Of a stretch of 35,095 bases of DNA, positions 1 through 9,538 are shown in pieces; position 1 is the first letter of the stretch, and every line of letters begins with the position of its first letter. Below the pieces are notes generated by a model. It was given only the letters and a program-made list of their open reading frames with translations. It searched no databases and was not told where the DNA came from. The translations under genes were made by a program, and so were the position numbers. The stretch is from Chloroflexota bacterium (GTDB lineage: Bacteria; Chloroflexota; Anaerolineae; Anaerolineales; E44-bin32): NCBI GenBank assembly GCA_024277995.1, contig JAJRUD010000165.1, forward strand, positions 1 through 35,095, written 5' to 3'.

Positions 1-36
1 GGCAACCAGGTCTACTTCGCCCAGACCATCCGATGA
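1..36 (+). CDS. 3' end of an upstream CDS (partial, ...GNQVYFAQTIR*)
   Basis: Open frame from base 1 to TGA at 34-36; too short to identify. Confidence 0.35.
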   Translation, partial: GNQVYFAQTIR

Positions 37-100
37 TGCCTTTGACAAGGGGGCGACCAGACACTAGAATCGCATCCAGGGGATACCGGGAGGGCTTCTC

Positions 101-1234
101 TTGAGCCGCTGGCCAGGCAAGTACGTCATAGGCATCACGGGCAACATCGCCACAGGCAAGAGCGTGGTACGCAAGATGCTGGAGCATCTGGGTGCATACG
201 GCATCGACGCCGACGCGCTGGCGCATCGCGCCATCGCCAAGGGCGCGCCGGGCTACGCCGTGGTGGTGAGGACCTTCGGCGAATGGGTGCTTGACGAAGA
301 GGGATACATCGACCGCGGGCGCCTGGCCAAGCTCGTGTTCTCCGACCCGCAAGCCCTGCAGCGCCTGGAGGCCATCGTCCACCCTCTGGTGACCCACGCC
401 GTGGATCTGTTGATCCGACGCGCCAAGCAGAGCGTGGTGGTCATCGAAGCCATCAAGCTCCTGGAGACCGACCTGGCCGCGGGCTGCGACAGCATCTGGG
501 TGGTCCACGCCCCAGAAAAACTGCAGGTGGCGCGCCTGATGCACAAGCGCAAGATGTCGGAGGCGGCCGCCCGTCAACGCATCGCCGCCCAACCCCCCCA
601 GGAACTCAAATTGCGCGCCGCGAACGTGGTCATCCACAACAACGGCACTTTTGAGAACACCTGGAACCAGGTGCAGGCTGCCTGGTCCAAACTCCCCAAG
701 CCCAAGGAACCGCTGCTCGAGTCGCCCACCATCACGCACCCCGGTCGGTTGATCGTGCGGCGCGGCCGGCCGCAGGACGCGGCGGAGATCGCCCGCTTCA
801 TCACGCGCGTCACACACGGCAAGCGCCGCATGACCCGCCAGGACGTGATGGCCGCCTTCGGCGAGAAAGCTTATCTGCTCCTGGAGCGCGAAGGGGATCT
901 GGTAGGCGTGGCGGGCTGGCAGGTCGAGAACCTGGTCACCCGCATCGACGAGCTCTATTTCGAATCGGGCCTGTCGCTGGACCAGGCCATCCCGGCCTTG
1001 ATGGAGACCGTCGAGCAGGCCTCCACCGAGCTGCAGAGCGAAGCCTCGCTGCTCTTCCTGCCCCCCTATCTGGCCCAGCACGTCGGCACCTGGCGCGCCG
1101 TCGGCTACAAGCCCCAGACCATCCAGGGGCTCGGCGTGCGAGCCTGGCAAGAGGCAGCCATCGAATCCATGCCGCGCGGCGCCTCGCTGTGGTTCAAGCG
1201 CCTGCGCGAAGATCGCGTCCTGCGCCCCATCTGA
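101..1234 (+). CDS. coaE: Dephospho-CoA kinase (CoaE) fused to a C-terminal GNAT-like domain
   Basis: TTG start; GITGNIATGKSVV P-loop, DADALAHRAI and VVIEAIKLLET typical of CoaE; about 160 extra C-terminal residues starting LIVRRGRPQDAAEIARFI look GNAT-like. Confidence 0.9.
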   Translation: MSRWPGKYVIGITGNIATGKSVVRKMLEHLGAYGIDADALAHRAIAKGAPGYAVVVRTFGEWVLDEEGYIDRGRLAKLVFSDPQALQRLEAIVHPLVTHAVDLLIRRAKQSVVVIEAIKLLETDLAAGCDSIWVVHAPEKLQVARLMHKRKMSEAAARQRIAAQPPQELKLRAANVVIHNNGTFENTWNQVQAAWSKLPKPKEPLLESPTITHPGRLIVRRGRPQDAAEIARFITRVTHGKRRMTRQDVMAAFGEKAYLLLEREGDLVGVAGWQVENLVTRIDELYFESGLSLDQAIPALMETVEQASTELQSEASLLFLPPYLAQHVGTWRAVGYKPQTIQGLGVRAWQEAAIESMPRGASLWFKRLREDRVLRPI

Positions 1235-1404
1235 TCCCTTCGCCCCGCTCCGCCCGACCTCCCCAATCCCAACCTGCAACCATCGACGCCCCGCAGCCGC
1301 CCGATACCTTCGCCACCCGACTTCGACCGCCCGAAAGGCAGGGAGGCGGGCCCACGAGCTGACCCGCCCCCATCATCACTTCCTGCGAACCGCGTGCAAA
1401 CCTA

Positions 1405-2763
1405 TCAGGGCAGCGTCCAGTAGGCCACTTCCTCCACCCAGACGGTCATATCCTGCGTCTGGCCGGATCCGATGAACAGGCCGAACTTGCCCTGCTCATG
1501 TCCCTGATCCTGCACTTCCGCCACCAGCGTCCCGTTGATGTACAGCCTCAGGTTGTCACCCTCGGCCCACAGGCCGAGGCGGTTGGTCTGGCTCGGACCG
1601 GTGCGGATGAGGGAACTGGGGGTCCAGTCGATGATCTTGCGGAAGGAATCGCCCTCCCATGAGCGCAGCGCGTAGTTGCCGTTGCAGGTGACGCCGAAGA
1701 GGTATCCCACCCAGCCCTTGTCACTGCTGGTAGCACGCGCCATCAAGCCGTAGCGATCGGGCCCATTGCAATCCCCCGTAGTGGCGCGCATCTCGAGGTA
1801 GAAATCCGACACCACCGGCCAGGACAGCAGCCATCCTTCCCAGAAATCAGGGTCGAAGGCCTGCATGCGAAGCTTGCCGTCCTGCAGGGTGAAACCCACA
1901 TTGTCGTCTTCGTAGAGGGCCCAGTTCTGGGCGGTGGTGAAGGTGTCCTGGAAGGCGGGTTCGCCCAGCGTGTCGCGCGGGTCGGCCGCCGCGAGGGTCG
2001 GCGTGGCACCAGGCGTGGCGGTGAGGGCGGGCGTCGTGGTCGGCGATGGGGAAGGCAGCGCGGTTGCCGTGGCCGGCGGGATGGGCGTATCGGTCGGCAC
2101 GGGAGAGGCGGCGGCCGTCGGCTCAGGAGAGGCGGCTTCCAGGCGCCTCCAGCCGAAGTTTACGTCAGTGCGGACGTCATCCTTCGCCAGTTGCACGCTC
2201 TGTGAGACTTGCGCCTGGGCGGCATCGGCCGATCCGCCCGGGTACGTCCAGGTGCCAGCGCCCAACGCGCTGGCATTCGACCCTTGAAGCGGATCGATGC
2301 TCACGCAATACTTGCCGGCGGGCAGACTGCTGAAAACGTACAGTCCGTCCGGCCCGGTGACGGCCCCGATGGCCGGGCCCTGCTGGGGACACTCGCCGGC
2401 GGCCAGGGAAACCTGCACACCGCCGATGCCGGCCTCATCGGCTCCCATGACACCATCGGGCATGAAGCCGCCAGCCGGATCAGCGACACAGCCCGGCGGC
2501 GGGGCACCCTCCTGCTGGTCGGTAGCGCAGCGGTCCAGCCAAACGCGTCCCGCGATCCCCCCGCTCGGAGGCGGGGGCTGGGCCGGCGTCGATGGGTTGG
2601 TGGGCAGCGGCACCGATCCCGGCGCGGACAGATTGCAGGCCGCGACCACCATGGTCAGCAGCAAGATGGCGACGACCTGAAGGACCCACCGAGATCTACG
2701 CGCCACGACACCCACCTCCTCGGCCCCGCTGGAGGCCACCGGCACCGGCCTCCCCGGGACCAA
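1405..2763 (-). CDS. Secreted lipoprotein: SdrD B-like domain, Thr/Pro-rich linker, LamG/DUF1080-like beta-sandwich
   Basis: Lipobox-like LLLTMVVAAC; GRVWLD...GADEAGIGGVQVSL...TGPDGLYVFSSLPAGKYCV typical of SdrD B; (TP)-rich linker; C-terminal NRLGLWAEGDNLRLYINGTLVAEVQD. Confidence 0.8.
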   Translation of the reverse strand: MVPGRPVPVASSGAEEVGVVARRSRWVLQVVAILLLTMVVAACNLSAPGSVPLPTNPSTPAQPPPPSGGIAGRVWLDRCATDQQEGAPPPGCVADPAGGFMPDGVMGADEAGIGGVQVSLAAGECPQQGPAIGAVTGPDGLYVFSSLPAGKYCVSIDPLQGSNASALGAGTWTYPGGSADAAQAQVSQSVQLAKDDVRTDVNFGWRRLEAASPEPTAAASPVPTDTPIPPATATALPSPSPTTTPALTATPGATPTLAAADPRDTLGEPAFQDTFTTAQNWALYEDDNVGFTLQDGKLRMQAFDPDFWEGWLLSWPVVSDFYLEMRATTGDCNGPDRYGLMARATSSDKGWVGYLFGVTCNGNYALRSWEGDSFRKIIDWTPSSLIRTGPSQTNRLGLWAEGDNLRLYINGTLVAEVQDQGHEQGKFGLFIGSGQTQDMTVWVEEVAYWTLP

Positions 2764-3110
2764 CCTGAAGTCCGTCCCTCATCGAGAGCGGCGTCGCTCT
2801 CCACCCTCTCGCTGTTCATTATGCCGCCAAGAGGACAGCGAAGCAAGCGCCTGCTGGCAGCCTGCGATCGCAGCCGACCAACAGCAAAAGTCCCCGACGC
2901 CCTCTCACGCCTCGAGGGGACCGGGGGCCTTTGCCAGACGTCACAGGCCGCGCCGCCCTCCCATCAGCACTCATCACATTCGATCCAGTAGCCGCGATCT
3001 GCGGTGAAATCATCCTGGGAGGGTCCACTCGCCGGCGCGGCGAAGGCCTGCGTGGTTGCAGTTGGTCCGGGCCTGGGAGTGGCCTCGCTCGAGCTGCCGG
3101 CCAGGAAAGA

Positions 3111-3203
3111 TCAAGCCAGCAGCGCCAGGACGAGCGCCGCCAGAGCGATGAGGGGTTGGCATAGACCTCGCAAGGGATCAGGAGAGCCGCTGAAGGGAAA
3201 CAT
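3111..3203 (-). CDS. Candidate 30-aa small membrane protein (MFPFSGSPDPLRGLCQPLIALAALVLALLA)
   Basis: ATG preceded by GGGGGTG, hydrophobic C-terminus, lies in the gap between rsgA and the lipoprotein gene on the same strand; below the ORF-track cutoff. Confidence 0.35.
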   Translation of the reverse strand: MFPFSGSPDPLRGLCQPLIALAALVLALLA

Positions 3204-3302
3204 GGTCACCCCCTGTCAGGTGGCAACGACTATCGCTGCCCAACCCTGGCATGGCCTTCAGAGGTTGTCAAACCGCGGTGGGGGATCGCGCGGGTCGGGG
3301 CC

Positions 3303-4217
3303 TCAATCCAGGTCCCCCAGGCGCAGGCGCTGATAGGATTCATAGCGCTGGCGGCTGATCTCGCCGCGCTTCAGCGCCGCCAGGACGGCGCACCCCGGCT
3401 CATGAACGTGCGTGCAATCGCTGAAGGCGCAATGGGCCACCAGCGGGCTGATCTCGCGGAAGTAACCATCCAGCTCCTCGGGCTCGATGTCCCACAGGGC
3501 GAAGGCCTTCACCCCCGGCGTATCAGCCACATAACCGCCCCCTTCCAGGGGAACCAGCTTGGGGACGACGGTGGTGTGCTGCCCGCGGCCTGTGGCCTTG
3601 CTCACTTCACCGATGCGCAGCCCCAGATCCGGTTGGATGGCGTTCAGCAGGCTCGACTTCCCCACCCCTGAGGGCCCGGCGAAGACCGAAAGCTTGCCGA
3701 TCAACGCCTGGCGCAGCTCGTCGATGCCCTCCCCGGTTTTGGCCGAGGTGTAGAACACGGGATACCCAAGCCTCTCGTATACACCGAAGAGGCCCCTGGC
3801 CTCTCGCCCGCCGATCAGGTCCACCTTGTTGGCGCAGATGACCGCCGGGATGTCCTGCGATTCGGCCACCACCAACAACCTGTCCAGCAGCCGGAAGTTG
3901 GGCGCGGGCTCGGCGCAGGAGAAGACGAAGACCGCCTGGTCCAGGTTGGCCACGATGACCTGTTCGCGCTCGCTGCCCGGCGCACGACGCGAGAGCGCCC
4001 GCTCCCGCTCCTCGATCTCCTCAATGGCGGCCACGCCTTCATCCACCAGGGACACCTTCACCCGATCGCCCACCGCGATCAGATCCCGCGCGCGGCGCCG
4101 GCGCTTGTGGCGGCCTCGCAACTGCGCCGTCACCACGCCCTGCGGCGTCTCCACGGCGAAGAAGCCCGACTGGGCGCGTATGACGAGACCGGGGAGCAGA
4201 TCCTCGCTCACAGCCAT
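3303..4217 (-). CDS. rsgA: Ribosome small subunit-dependent GTPase A
   Basis: Circularly permuted GTPase: NKVDL before GPSGVGKSSLLNA; DTPGVKAFAL; zinc motif HCAFSDCTHVHEPGCAV. Confidence 0.96.
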   Translation of the reverse strand: MAVSEDLLPGLVIRAQSGFFAVETPQGVVTAQLRGRHKRRRRARDLIAVGDRVKVSLVDEGVAAIEEIEERERALSRRAPGSEREQVIVANLDQAVFVFSCAEPAPNFRLLDRLLVVAESQDIPAVICANKVDLIGGREARGLFGVYERLGYPVFYTSAKTGEGIDELRQALIGKLSVFAGPSGVGKSSLLNAIQPDLGLRIGEVSKATGRGQHTTVVPKLVPLEGGGYVADTPGVKAFALWDIEPEELDGYFREISPLVAHCAFSDCTHVHEPGCAVLAALKRGEISRQRYESYQRLRLGDLD

Positions 4218-4227
4218 GCTTGATGAG

Positions 4228-6465
4228 TCAGGGGGTTGGGGTTCCTTCAGGGGCTGCTGCCTCCGGGCCCTCGGTCGGAGTCGGCGTGCGCGTCACGCCG
4301 ATCTGCGACTCCCAGGGATACAAGGAAAGTGGGCGGCCGAAGAAATAGGCCTCCAGCACGCGGCGGAAAATGGGCGCGGCCCATTCGGACCCCTCGCCCT
4401 GGTTCTCCACGATCACCACCACTGCGATATCCGGCTTGTCCTCGCGCTCTTCGAATGTGTATCCGGCGAACCAGGCATGGGGCTCGCCGAAGCCGCTGGT
4501 GGCCGTCCCCGTCTTGCCGGCGACGTTCAGGTTCAGGCCCAGGAAGCGTCTGCGGGCCGTGCCCTTGGGAGCTCGCACCACCTGTGCCATAGCCTGCTGG
4601 ATGACGGCCAGGTTCTCGGGGCTCACGGGGAGCTGCCCCTGAACTTCCAGCGTCGCCTGGTAGCTCACCTGGCCCTCCGGGCTCTGCACCCGCTCCACCA
4701 GGTAAGGCCGGTAGAGCGTCCCGCCGTTGCCCACCGCGGCGATGAAGCGTGCCACCTGCAAGGGGGTGATGTTCAATTGCGCCTGGCCGATGGCCAGCTG
4801 CACCGCGTCGCCCGGCCCCCATTCCTCGCCCACGTTCTCCAGCTTCCACTCGGGATTGGGCACCACGCCCGCCTCGTCGCCGATCTCGATGCCTGTAGGC
4901 TTGCCCAGGCCGAAGGCGGCCGCCATATCCGGCAGGGCCGTGGTCATCCCCTTATTGTAGAGGTCCAGTCCAATGTGCCAGAAATAGGGGTTGCACGAGC
5001 GCTCCAGCCCCTGGACCAGCGTGAGTTCGCCGTGCGGCGGCAGATCTTTCTCCACCGTCCAATCGGTGAAGGTATAGCCAGGCAGCTCACGGAAGTAGCC
5101 GTCGCAGGTGTAGATCGTGTCATCGGCGTATTCGCCCGATTCGAGCGCCGCGGCCATGGTGATGATCTTGAAGACCGAGCCCAGGGGGTAGAGCCCGTGC
5201 GTGGCCCGGTTGACCAGGGGCTGATTGCGGTTCTGGAAGAGCAGCGTCAACCCGTCGCCGCTGTTGGGGTTGCGGGGGTGGAAGAGGTTGGGATCGAAGC
5301 CGGGTGAGGACACCATGGCCAGCACGGCCCCCGTGTCTCGCTCCAGCACCACGATGGCCCCATTGAAGCCTGCCATGGCCTGCTGGGCGTAGCGCTGCAG
5401 GTCGCGGTCCAGGGTGGTGTAGACAGCCTGAGCCGGCTCGGAGGGACGCTCGGCCAGCTTCTCGATCACCTGGCCCCCGGCATCCGTCAGCAGCAGCACA
5501 CCCTGCGGCTTGCCGCGCAAATCGTCCTGGAAGGCGGCCTCGATGCCCGTGCGCCCCACGAATTCATCCGGAAGGTAGCCGCGCGCCATGTAGTCGTCAA
5601 CTTCTTCCCTGCTGATCTGCTGCACGTAGCCCACGGCGTGGGGCGCCAGGCCGCCGTCCACGTAGAACCGGCCCGAGTACTCGCCCCACTGGACGCCGCC
5701 CACCGCGGCCAGCGTCCCCTGCACGCGTTGGAACTCCGACAGCCGCACCTCGCCCAGGGGAATCAGGTAGTCGGTGCCGCGCACGGCGTCGTAACGCGCC
5801 TGGATGTTCTCCGGCCGCTCGTCCAACAGCCGCGAGAGCACGCGCAGCATGGCGTCCTCGGCGTCCTCGTCGCCGATGGTATTGGGCACGATGTACAGCC
5901 CGACTACCTCCTCCTGCACGGCAAGCCCCTGCCCCTCCCGGTCGTAGATATTGGCGCGCGTCGGCGGGTCGATGGTCAGCCGCAGCCGGTTGCCGCCTTC
6001 CAGCTCGGGCAGGATGGTGGTTTCGCTCCAGGCCACGCGCCATTCGCCTTCGATGCGCTTCAGGTCCATGAAGGTCTCCCGCACCAGGTCGCCCACCACA
6101 GCGCTGCTCAGCGTGACGCGATAGCGCACCTGGGCTGATTGGGGGTTCACCAGGGAGGAGACGATCTCATAGTCGACGCCCGTAATCGCGGCCGCCACCC
6201 GCACCTCATCGTAGCGCGCCTTGAAGTCCTCGAAGGAGAGGGCATCCTGAGTCAAGGGGGTGAGCATGGCGTACATCGCTTCATAGTCCCCCTCTTTCCA
6301 GGCGTCCAGGAAGCGCCCGGCGGCCGCCTCGGCATCAGGCGCCGGCAGGTGGGTCACCGCCGGAGGCGGCAGCGTCGGCGGCTGCCCCGGCGTTGGCGTC
6401 CCGCCGCTCAGCAAGCCGCAGCCGGCCAGCAACAAAGCCCCAAGCGGTACGCAGATCCACCTCAA
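4228..6465 (-). CDS. Penicillin-binding protein (NTF2-like/MecA_N N-terminus, dimerisation domain, transpeptidase), lipobox-like N-terminus
   Basis: SVFK, SCN and KTGTA active-site motifs; LLLAGCGLL at N-terminus; Thr/Pro-rich C-terminal tail. Confidence 0.93.
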   Translation of the reverse strand: MRWICVPLGALLLAGCGLLSGGTPTPGQPPTLPPPAVTHLPAPDAEAAAGRFLDAWKEGDYEAMYAMLTPLTQDALSFEDFKARYDEVRVAAAITGVDYEIVSSLVNPQSAQVRYRVTLSSAVVGDLVRETFMDLKRIEGEWRVAWSETTILPELEGGNRLRLTIDPPTRANIYDREGQGLAVQEEVVGLYIVPNTIGDEDAEDAMLRVLSRLLDERPENIQARYDAVRGTDYLIPLGEVRLSEFQRVQGTLAAVGGVQWGEYSGRFYVDGGLAPHAVGYVQQISREEVDDYMARGYLPDEFVGRTGIEAAFQDDLRGKPQGVLLLTDAGGQVIEKLAERPSEPAQAVYTTLDRDLQRYAQQAMAGFNGAIVVLERDTGAVLAMVSSPGFDPNLFHPRNPNSGDGLTLLFQNRNQPLVNRATHGLYPLGSVFKIITMAAALESGEYADDTIYTCDGYFRELPGYTFTDWTVEKDLPPHGELTLVQGLERSCNPYFWHIGLDLYNKGMTTALPDMAAAFGLGKPTGIEIGDEAGVVPNPEWKLENVGEEWGPGDAVQLAIGQAQLNITPLQVARFIAAVGNGGTLYRPYLVERVQSPEGQVSYQATLEVQGQLPVSPENLAVIQQAMAQVVRAPKGTARRRFLGLNLNVAGKTGTATSGFGEPHAWFAGYTFEEREDKPDIAVVVIVENQGEGSEWAAPIFRRVLEAYFFGRPLSLYPWESQIGVTRTPTPTEGPEAAAPEGTPTP

Positions 6466-7136
6466 CGTTCACCTCGCAGGATGGGTCCATACACAGGGCA
6501 ATCATACCCTGTAAACCGCTGGCACGCGCCAGGGACGTCCTGCGCCGGTTCATAGCCCCAGCCCCTCATGGCGCGCGTCAGGTGGCAGAGCGGCAGCCCC
6601 ATTACGCTGGCGTAGCAACCTGCCAGGCGCTCCAGCTCCACCGGTTGGAAGCCCGCATGTTGAATGGCGTAACCGCCTGCCTTGTCCAGAGGATCGCCAG
6701 AGGCCGCGTAAGCTGCCATCGCCTCCAGGCTGTAGGCACGCATGGGGACCATGGTCTCGCACAGCTCCAATTGCTCCCGGCCATCGGAGTCCACCAGAGC
6801 CAGCGCGGTCAGCACCCGATGCGAGCGGCCGCGCAGCGCCAGCAACATGGCGCGCGCCTCTTCGACGTCTTGGGGCTTGCCCAGGATCCGCTCCCCGTCG
6901 ACCACGATCGTGTCGGCCGCCAGCACCAGCGACCCTGGGTGGTCGGCGTGTGCGGCACGGGCCTTATCCAGAGCCAGACGCCTCACCAGTTCCGCCGGGG
7001 CCTCACCCGGGCGTGGCCGTTCATCGATCGCTGTCGGATGAACGGTGATCGCCCACCCGGTCAGCGCCAGCAGTTCGCGTCGCCTGGGGGAAGCCGAAGC
7101 CAGAACCAGTCTCACTGTCCGCGATGGAATGGCCAT
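6462..7136 (-). CDS. maf: Maf family nucleoside triphosphate pyrophosphatase
   Basis: LVLASASPRRRELL; LVLAADTIVVDGERILGKP; GGYAIQ; 4-nt overlap with the downstream PBP gene. Confidence 0.95.
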   Translation of the reverse strand: MAIPSRTVRLVLASASPRRRELLALTGWAITVHPTAIDERPRPGEAPAELVRRLALDKARAAHADHPGSLVLAADTIVVDGERILGKPQDVEEARAMLLALRGRSHRVLTALALVDSDGREQLELCETMVPMRAYSLEAMAAYAASGDPLDKAGGYAIQHAGFQPVELERLAGCYASVMGLPLCHLTRAMRGWGYEPAQDVPGACQRFTGYDCPVYGPILRGER

Positions 7137-7147
7137 GCCGGACTGGG

Positions 7148-7639
7148 TCAGCTGCCCTCCGGGCCGTGCACGTGGCCGTGAGTGAGTTCTTCATCCGTAG
7201 CCGCGCGCAGCCCGACCACCTTGACATCGAAGGTGAGTTCCTTGCCCGCCAATGGATGATTGAAGTCCAGGCGCACTTCATCGCCCTCGATGCCCACGAT
7301 GCGGGCGTTGTAAACGCGTCCCTGGTTGTCTCGCAACTGCAGTTCCGTGCCCACCTGCATGGGAATGTTGTCCGGAAAGTCGGTCTTGGGGAAAGTCATC
7401 ACGGCCTCGGGGTCCAGCTCGCCATAGCCGTCGACCGGTCCAACGACCACCTGCTTGTCGTCGCCCAAGGACATGCCGTAGAGTTCCTTTTCCAGACCCG
7501 GGATGATCTGACCGCTGCCCTGAATGAACTCGATGGGCTCGCCGCCCTCCGAGGTATCCACGACCTCGCCATCCACCCGCAGGGTGTACTCCAGACTCAC
7601 CACATCCCCTTCCGCGATCACTCGTTTCTCGTCTTCCAT
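7148..7639 (-). CDS. FKBP-type peptidyl-prolyl isomerase, SlyD-like
   Basis: VSLEYTLRVDGEVVDTSE...IPGLEKELYGMSLGD...DFNHPLAGKELTFDVKVVGLR; ATG at 7639. Confidence 0.93.
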   Translation of the reverse strand: MEDEKRVIAEGDVVSLEYTLRVDGEVVDTSEGGEPIEFIQGSGQIIPGLEKELYGMSLGDDKQVVVGPVDGYGELDPEAVMTFPKTDFPDNIPMQVGTELQLRDNQGRVYNARIVGIEGDEVRLDFNHPLAGKELTFDVKVVGLRAATDEELTHGHVHGPEGS

Positions 7640-7827
7640 CTCCCGCTGCTCCTTTATCCTTGGTTCGCCCATCCTCTCCGACCGCCTAAGCTGCCGGGTC
7701 GAGGGATTCTATCACAGGCCCAGGCCCGAACCGCGCTGCTTTCCCCTGGCCCAGCGTCTCCGGGTTGTCGGCCTATCATCAGCTCACGGGACGCAGGTTG
7801 GTGTAAAATGAAATGGCCGGAGGGTTC

Positions 7828-7953
7828 ATGATGGGTGCCCAATCGCTCGCATCTCTGCTGTTGTTTCTGCTGCTCGATATCCTCTCCTTTTTCCTGTACC
7901 TGGCCCTGCTGGGCTACACCTTCCTGGCCCGCGTGCTGCGCCGCCAGAGCTGA
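7828..7953 (+). CDS. Candidate 41-aa single-TM small protein (MMGAQSLASLLLFLLLDILSFFLYLALLGYTFLARVLRRQS)
   Basis: AGGG upstream of tandem ATGs, strong hydrophobic core with C-terminal Arg cluster, fills the gap before rarA; missing from the ORF track because of its length. Confidence 0.55.
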   Translation: MMGAQSLASLLLFLLLDILSFFLYLALLGYTFLARVLRRQS

Positions 7954-7975
7954 ACCCGCGGCCTGCCCTGGATGG

Positions 7976-7981
7976 TACAAT
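7976..7981 (+). promoter_or_regulatory. Possible extended -10 (TGGTACAAT) upstream of rarA
   Basis: TGn + TACAAT 16 nt before the ATG at 7998. Confidence 0.4.
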
Positions 7982-7997
7982 CCCCGGCAGGCACCCC

Positions 7998-9422
7998 ATG
8001 GACCTCTTTGACCACGCTCTGAAGCAGCGTATGGCGCGTGAGGCGCCGCTGGCGGCCCGTATGCGCCCCCGATCCATCGAGGAGTTCATCGGCCAGGAAC
8101 ACATCCTCGGCCCTGGCCGGCTGTTGCGGCGCGCCATCGAGGCCGACCGTCTTTTCTCCTCCATTTTGCTCTGGGGTCCACCCGGCACCGGCAAGACCAC
8201 CCTGGCGATGATCATCGCCAACCACACCCGCTCCCACTTCGAGACCATCTCCGCCGTGCTGGCCGGAGTCCGTGAACTGCGCCGCGTGATCGCCGCCGCC
8301 CGCGAGCGGCGCAAGCTGCACGGCCAGCGCACCACGCTCTTCGTCGATGAGGTTCACCGCTGGAATAAGGCCCAGCAGGATGCCCTGCTGCCGCACGTGG
8401 AGGACGGCACCATCACCCTCATCGGCGCCACCACAGAGAACCCCTACTTCGAGGTCATCTCCGCCCTGGTTTCGCGCTCGCGCGTCTTCCAACTGCGCCC
8501 CCTGCAGGACGACGAAGTGCGGCAGGTCATCGAGCGCGCGCTGAATGACCGCGAGCGGGGCTTTGGCGACCGCCAGGTGCGCCTCGACCCCGCCGCACTG
8601 GATCACCTGGTACGCGTGGCCGGCGGCGATGCCCGCAACGCGCTCAATGCCCTCGAACTGGCCGTCGAGAGCACGCCACCCGATGAGCAAGGGGTCATCC
8701 ACATCACGCTCGAGGTGGCCCAGGAATCCATCCAGCGGCGGGCCGTGCTCTACGACAAGGACGGCGACGCCCACTACGACACGGTCTCCGCCTTCATCAA
8801 GTCCGTGCGCGGCTCCGACCCCGACGCCGCCCTCTATTGGCTGGCGAAGATGCTCTACGCCGGCGAGGACCCGCGCTTCATCGTCCGCCGCCTGCTCATC
8901 CTGGCCTCGGAAGATGTCGGACTGGCAGACCCCATGGCCCTGGTGGTGGCCTCCGCCGCCGCCCAGGCCTTCGACTACGTCGGCCTGCCCGAAGGCGTCT
9001 ATCCCCTGGTGGAAGCCACGCTCTATCTGGCCACCGCCCCCAAGTCCAACACCACCGGCGCCTACTTCAAGGCCTACAAACTCATCGAAGAACAAGGCAT
9101 CGTCGAGGTGCCTGACCACTTGAAGGATAGCAGCCGCGACGCCAAGGCCCTGGGCCACGGTCAGGGCTATCGCTACCCACACGATCACCCCGCTCACCAC
9201 GTGGGCCAGGGCTACCTTCCAAAGCGCCTCTGGGGTACCTATTTCTACCGTCCCAGTGATCAGGGATACGAGCAGGAGATACGGAGCCGCCTGGAGCGCT
9301 GGCGCGAAGCGCAGCGCAAAGCCCTCGGCCTCGAGCAGACCCATGAGGTCCCCGACCTCTCGCAGCAGGAAATCGAACGCGCCAAGCGCCACCATGGGCG
9401 CAGCGGTCCGCAGGCGCGCTGA
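7998..9422 (+). CDS. rarA: Replication-associated recombination AAA ATPase RarA/MgsA
   Basis: LWGPPGTGKTTLA; FVDEVHRWNKAQQDALLPHVEDGTITLIGATTENPYFEV; GDARNALNALE. Confidence 0.95.
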   Translation: MDLFDHALKQRMAREAPLAARMRPRSIEEFIGQEHILGPGRLLRRAIEADRLFSSILLWGPPGTGKTTLAMIIANHTRSHFETISAVLAGVRELRRVIAAARERRKLHGQRTTLFVDEVHRWNKAQQDALLPHVEDGTITLIGATTENPYFEVISALVSRSRVFQLRPLQDDEVRQVIERALNDRERGFGDRQVRLDPAALDHLVRVAGGDARNALNALELAVESTPPDEQGVIHITLEVAQESIQRRAVLYDKDGDAHYDTVSAFIKSVRGSDPDAALYWLAKMLYAGEDPRFIVRRLLILASEDVGLADPMALVVASAAAQAFDYVGLPEGVYPLVEATLYLATAPKSNTTGAYFKAYKLIEEQGIVEVPDHLKDSSRDAKALGHGQGYRYPHDHPAHHVGQGYLPKRLWGTYFYRPSDQGYEQEIRSRLERWREAQRKALGLEQTHEVPDLSQQEIERAKRHHGRSGPQAR

Positions 9423-9538
9423 CATATGGCACCCGCGAGCGCTCACCGCGCCGGGCACCGGTGCCCGCCCTGCGGCTGATTGATCACCTGCCGGGAAGGA
9501 CCTCCGGCGGCGGCTGAAACCCACATCCGAGGCAGAAC

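Noticed and set aside
2819-3028. 69-aa minus ORF upstream of the SdrD-B lipoprotein
   Set aside because: No RBS or recognisable domain; composition looks random.
3826-5307. 493-aa plus-strand ORF over rsgA/PBP
   Set aside because: Antisense shadow of two clear genes in a high-GC genome; no recognisable motifs.
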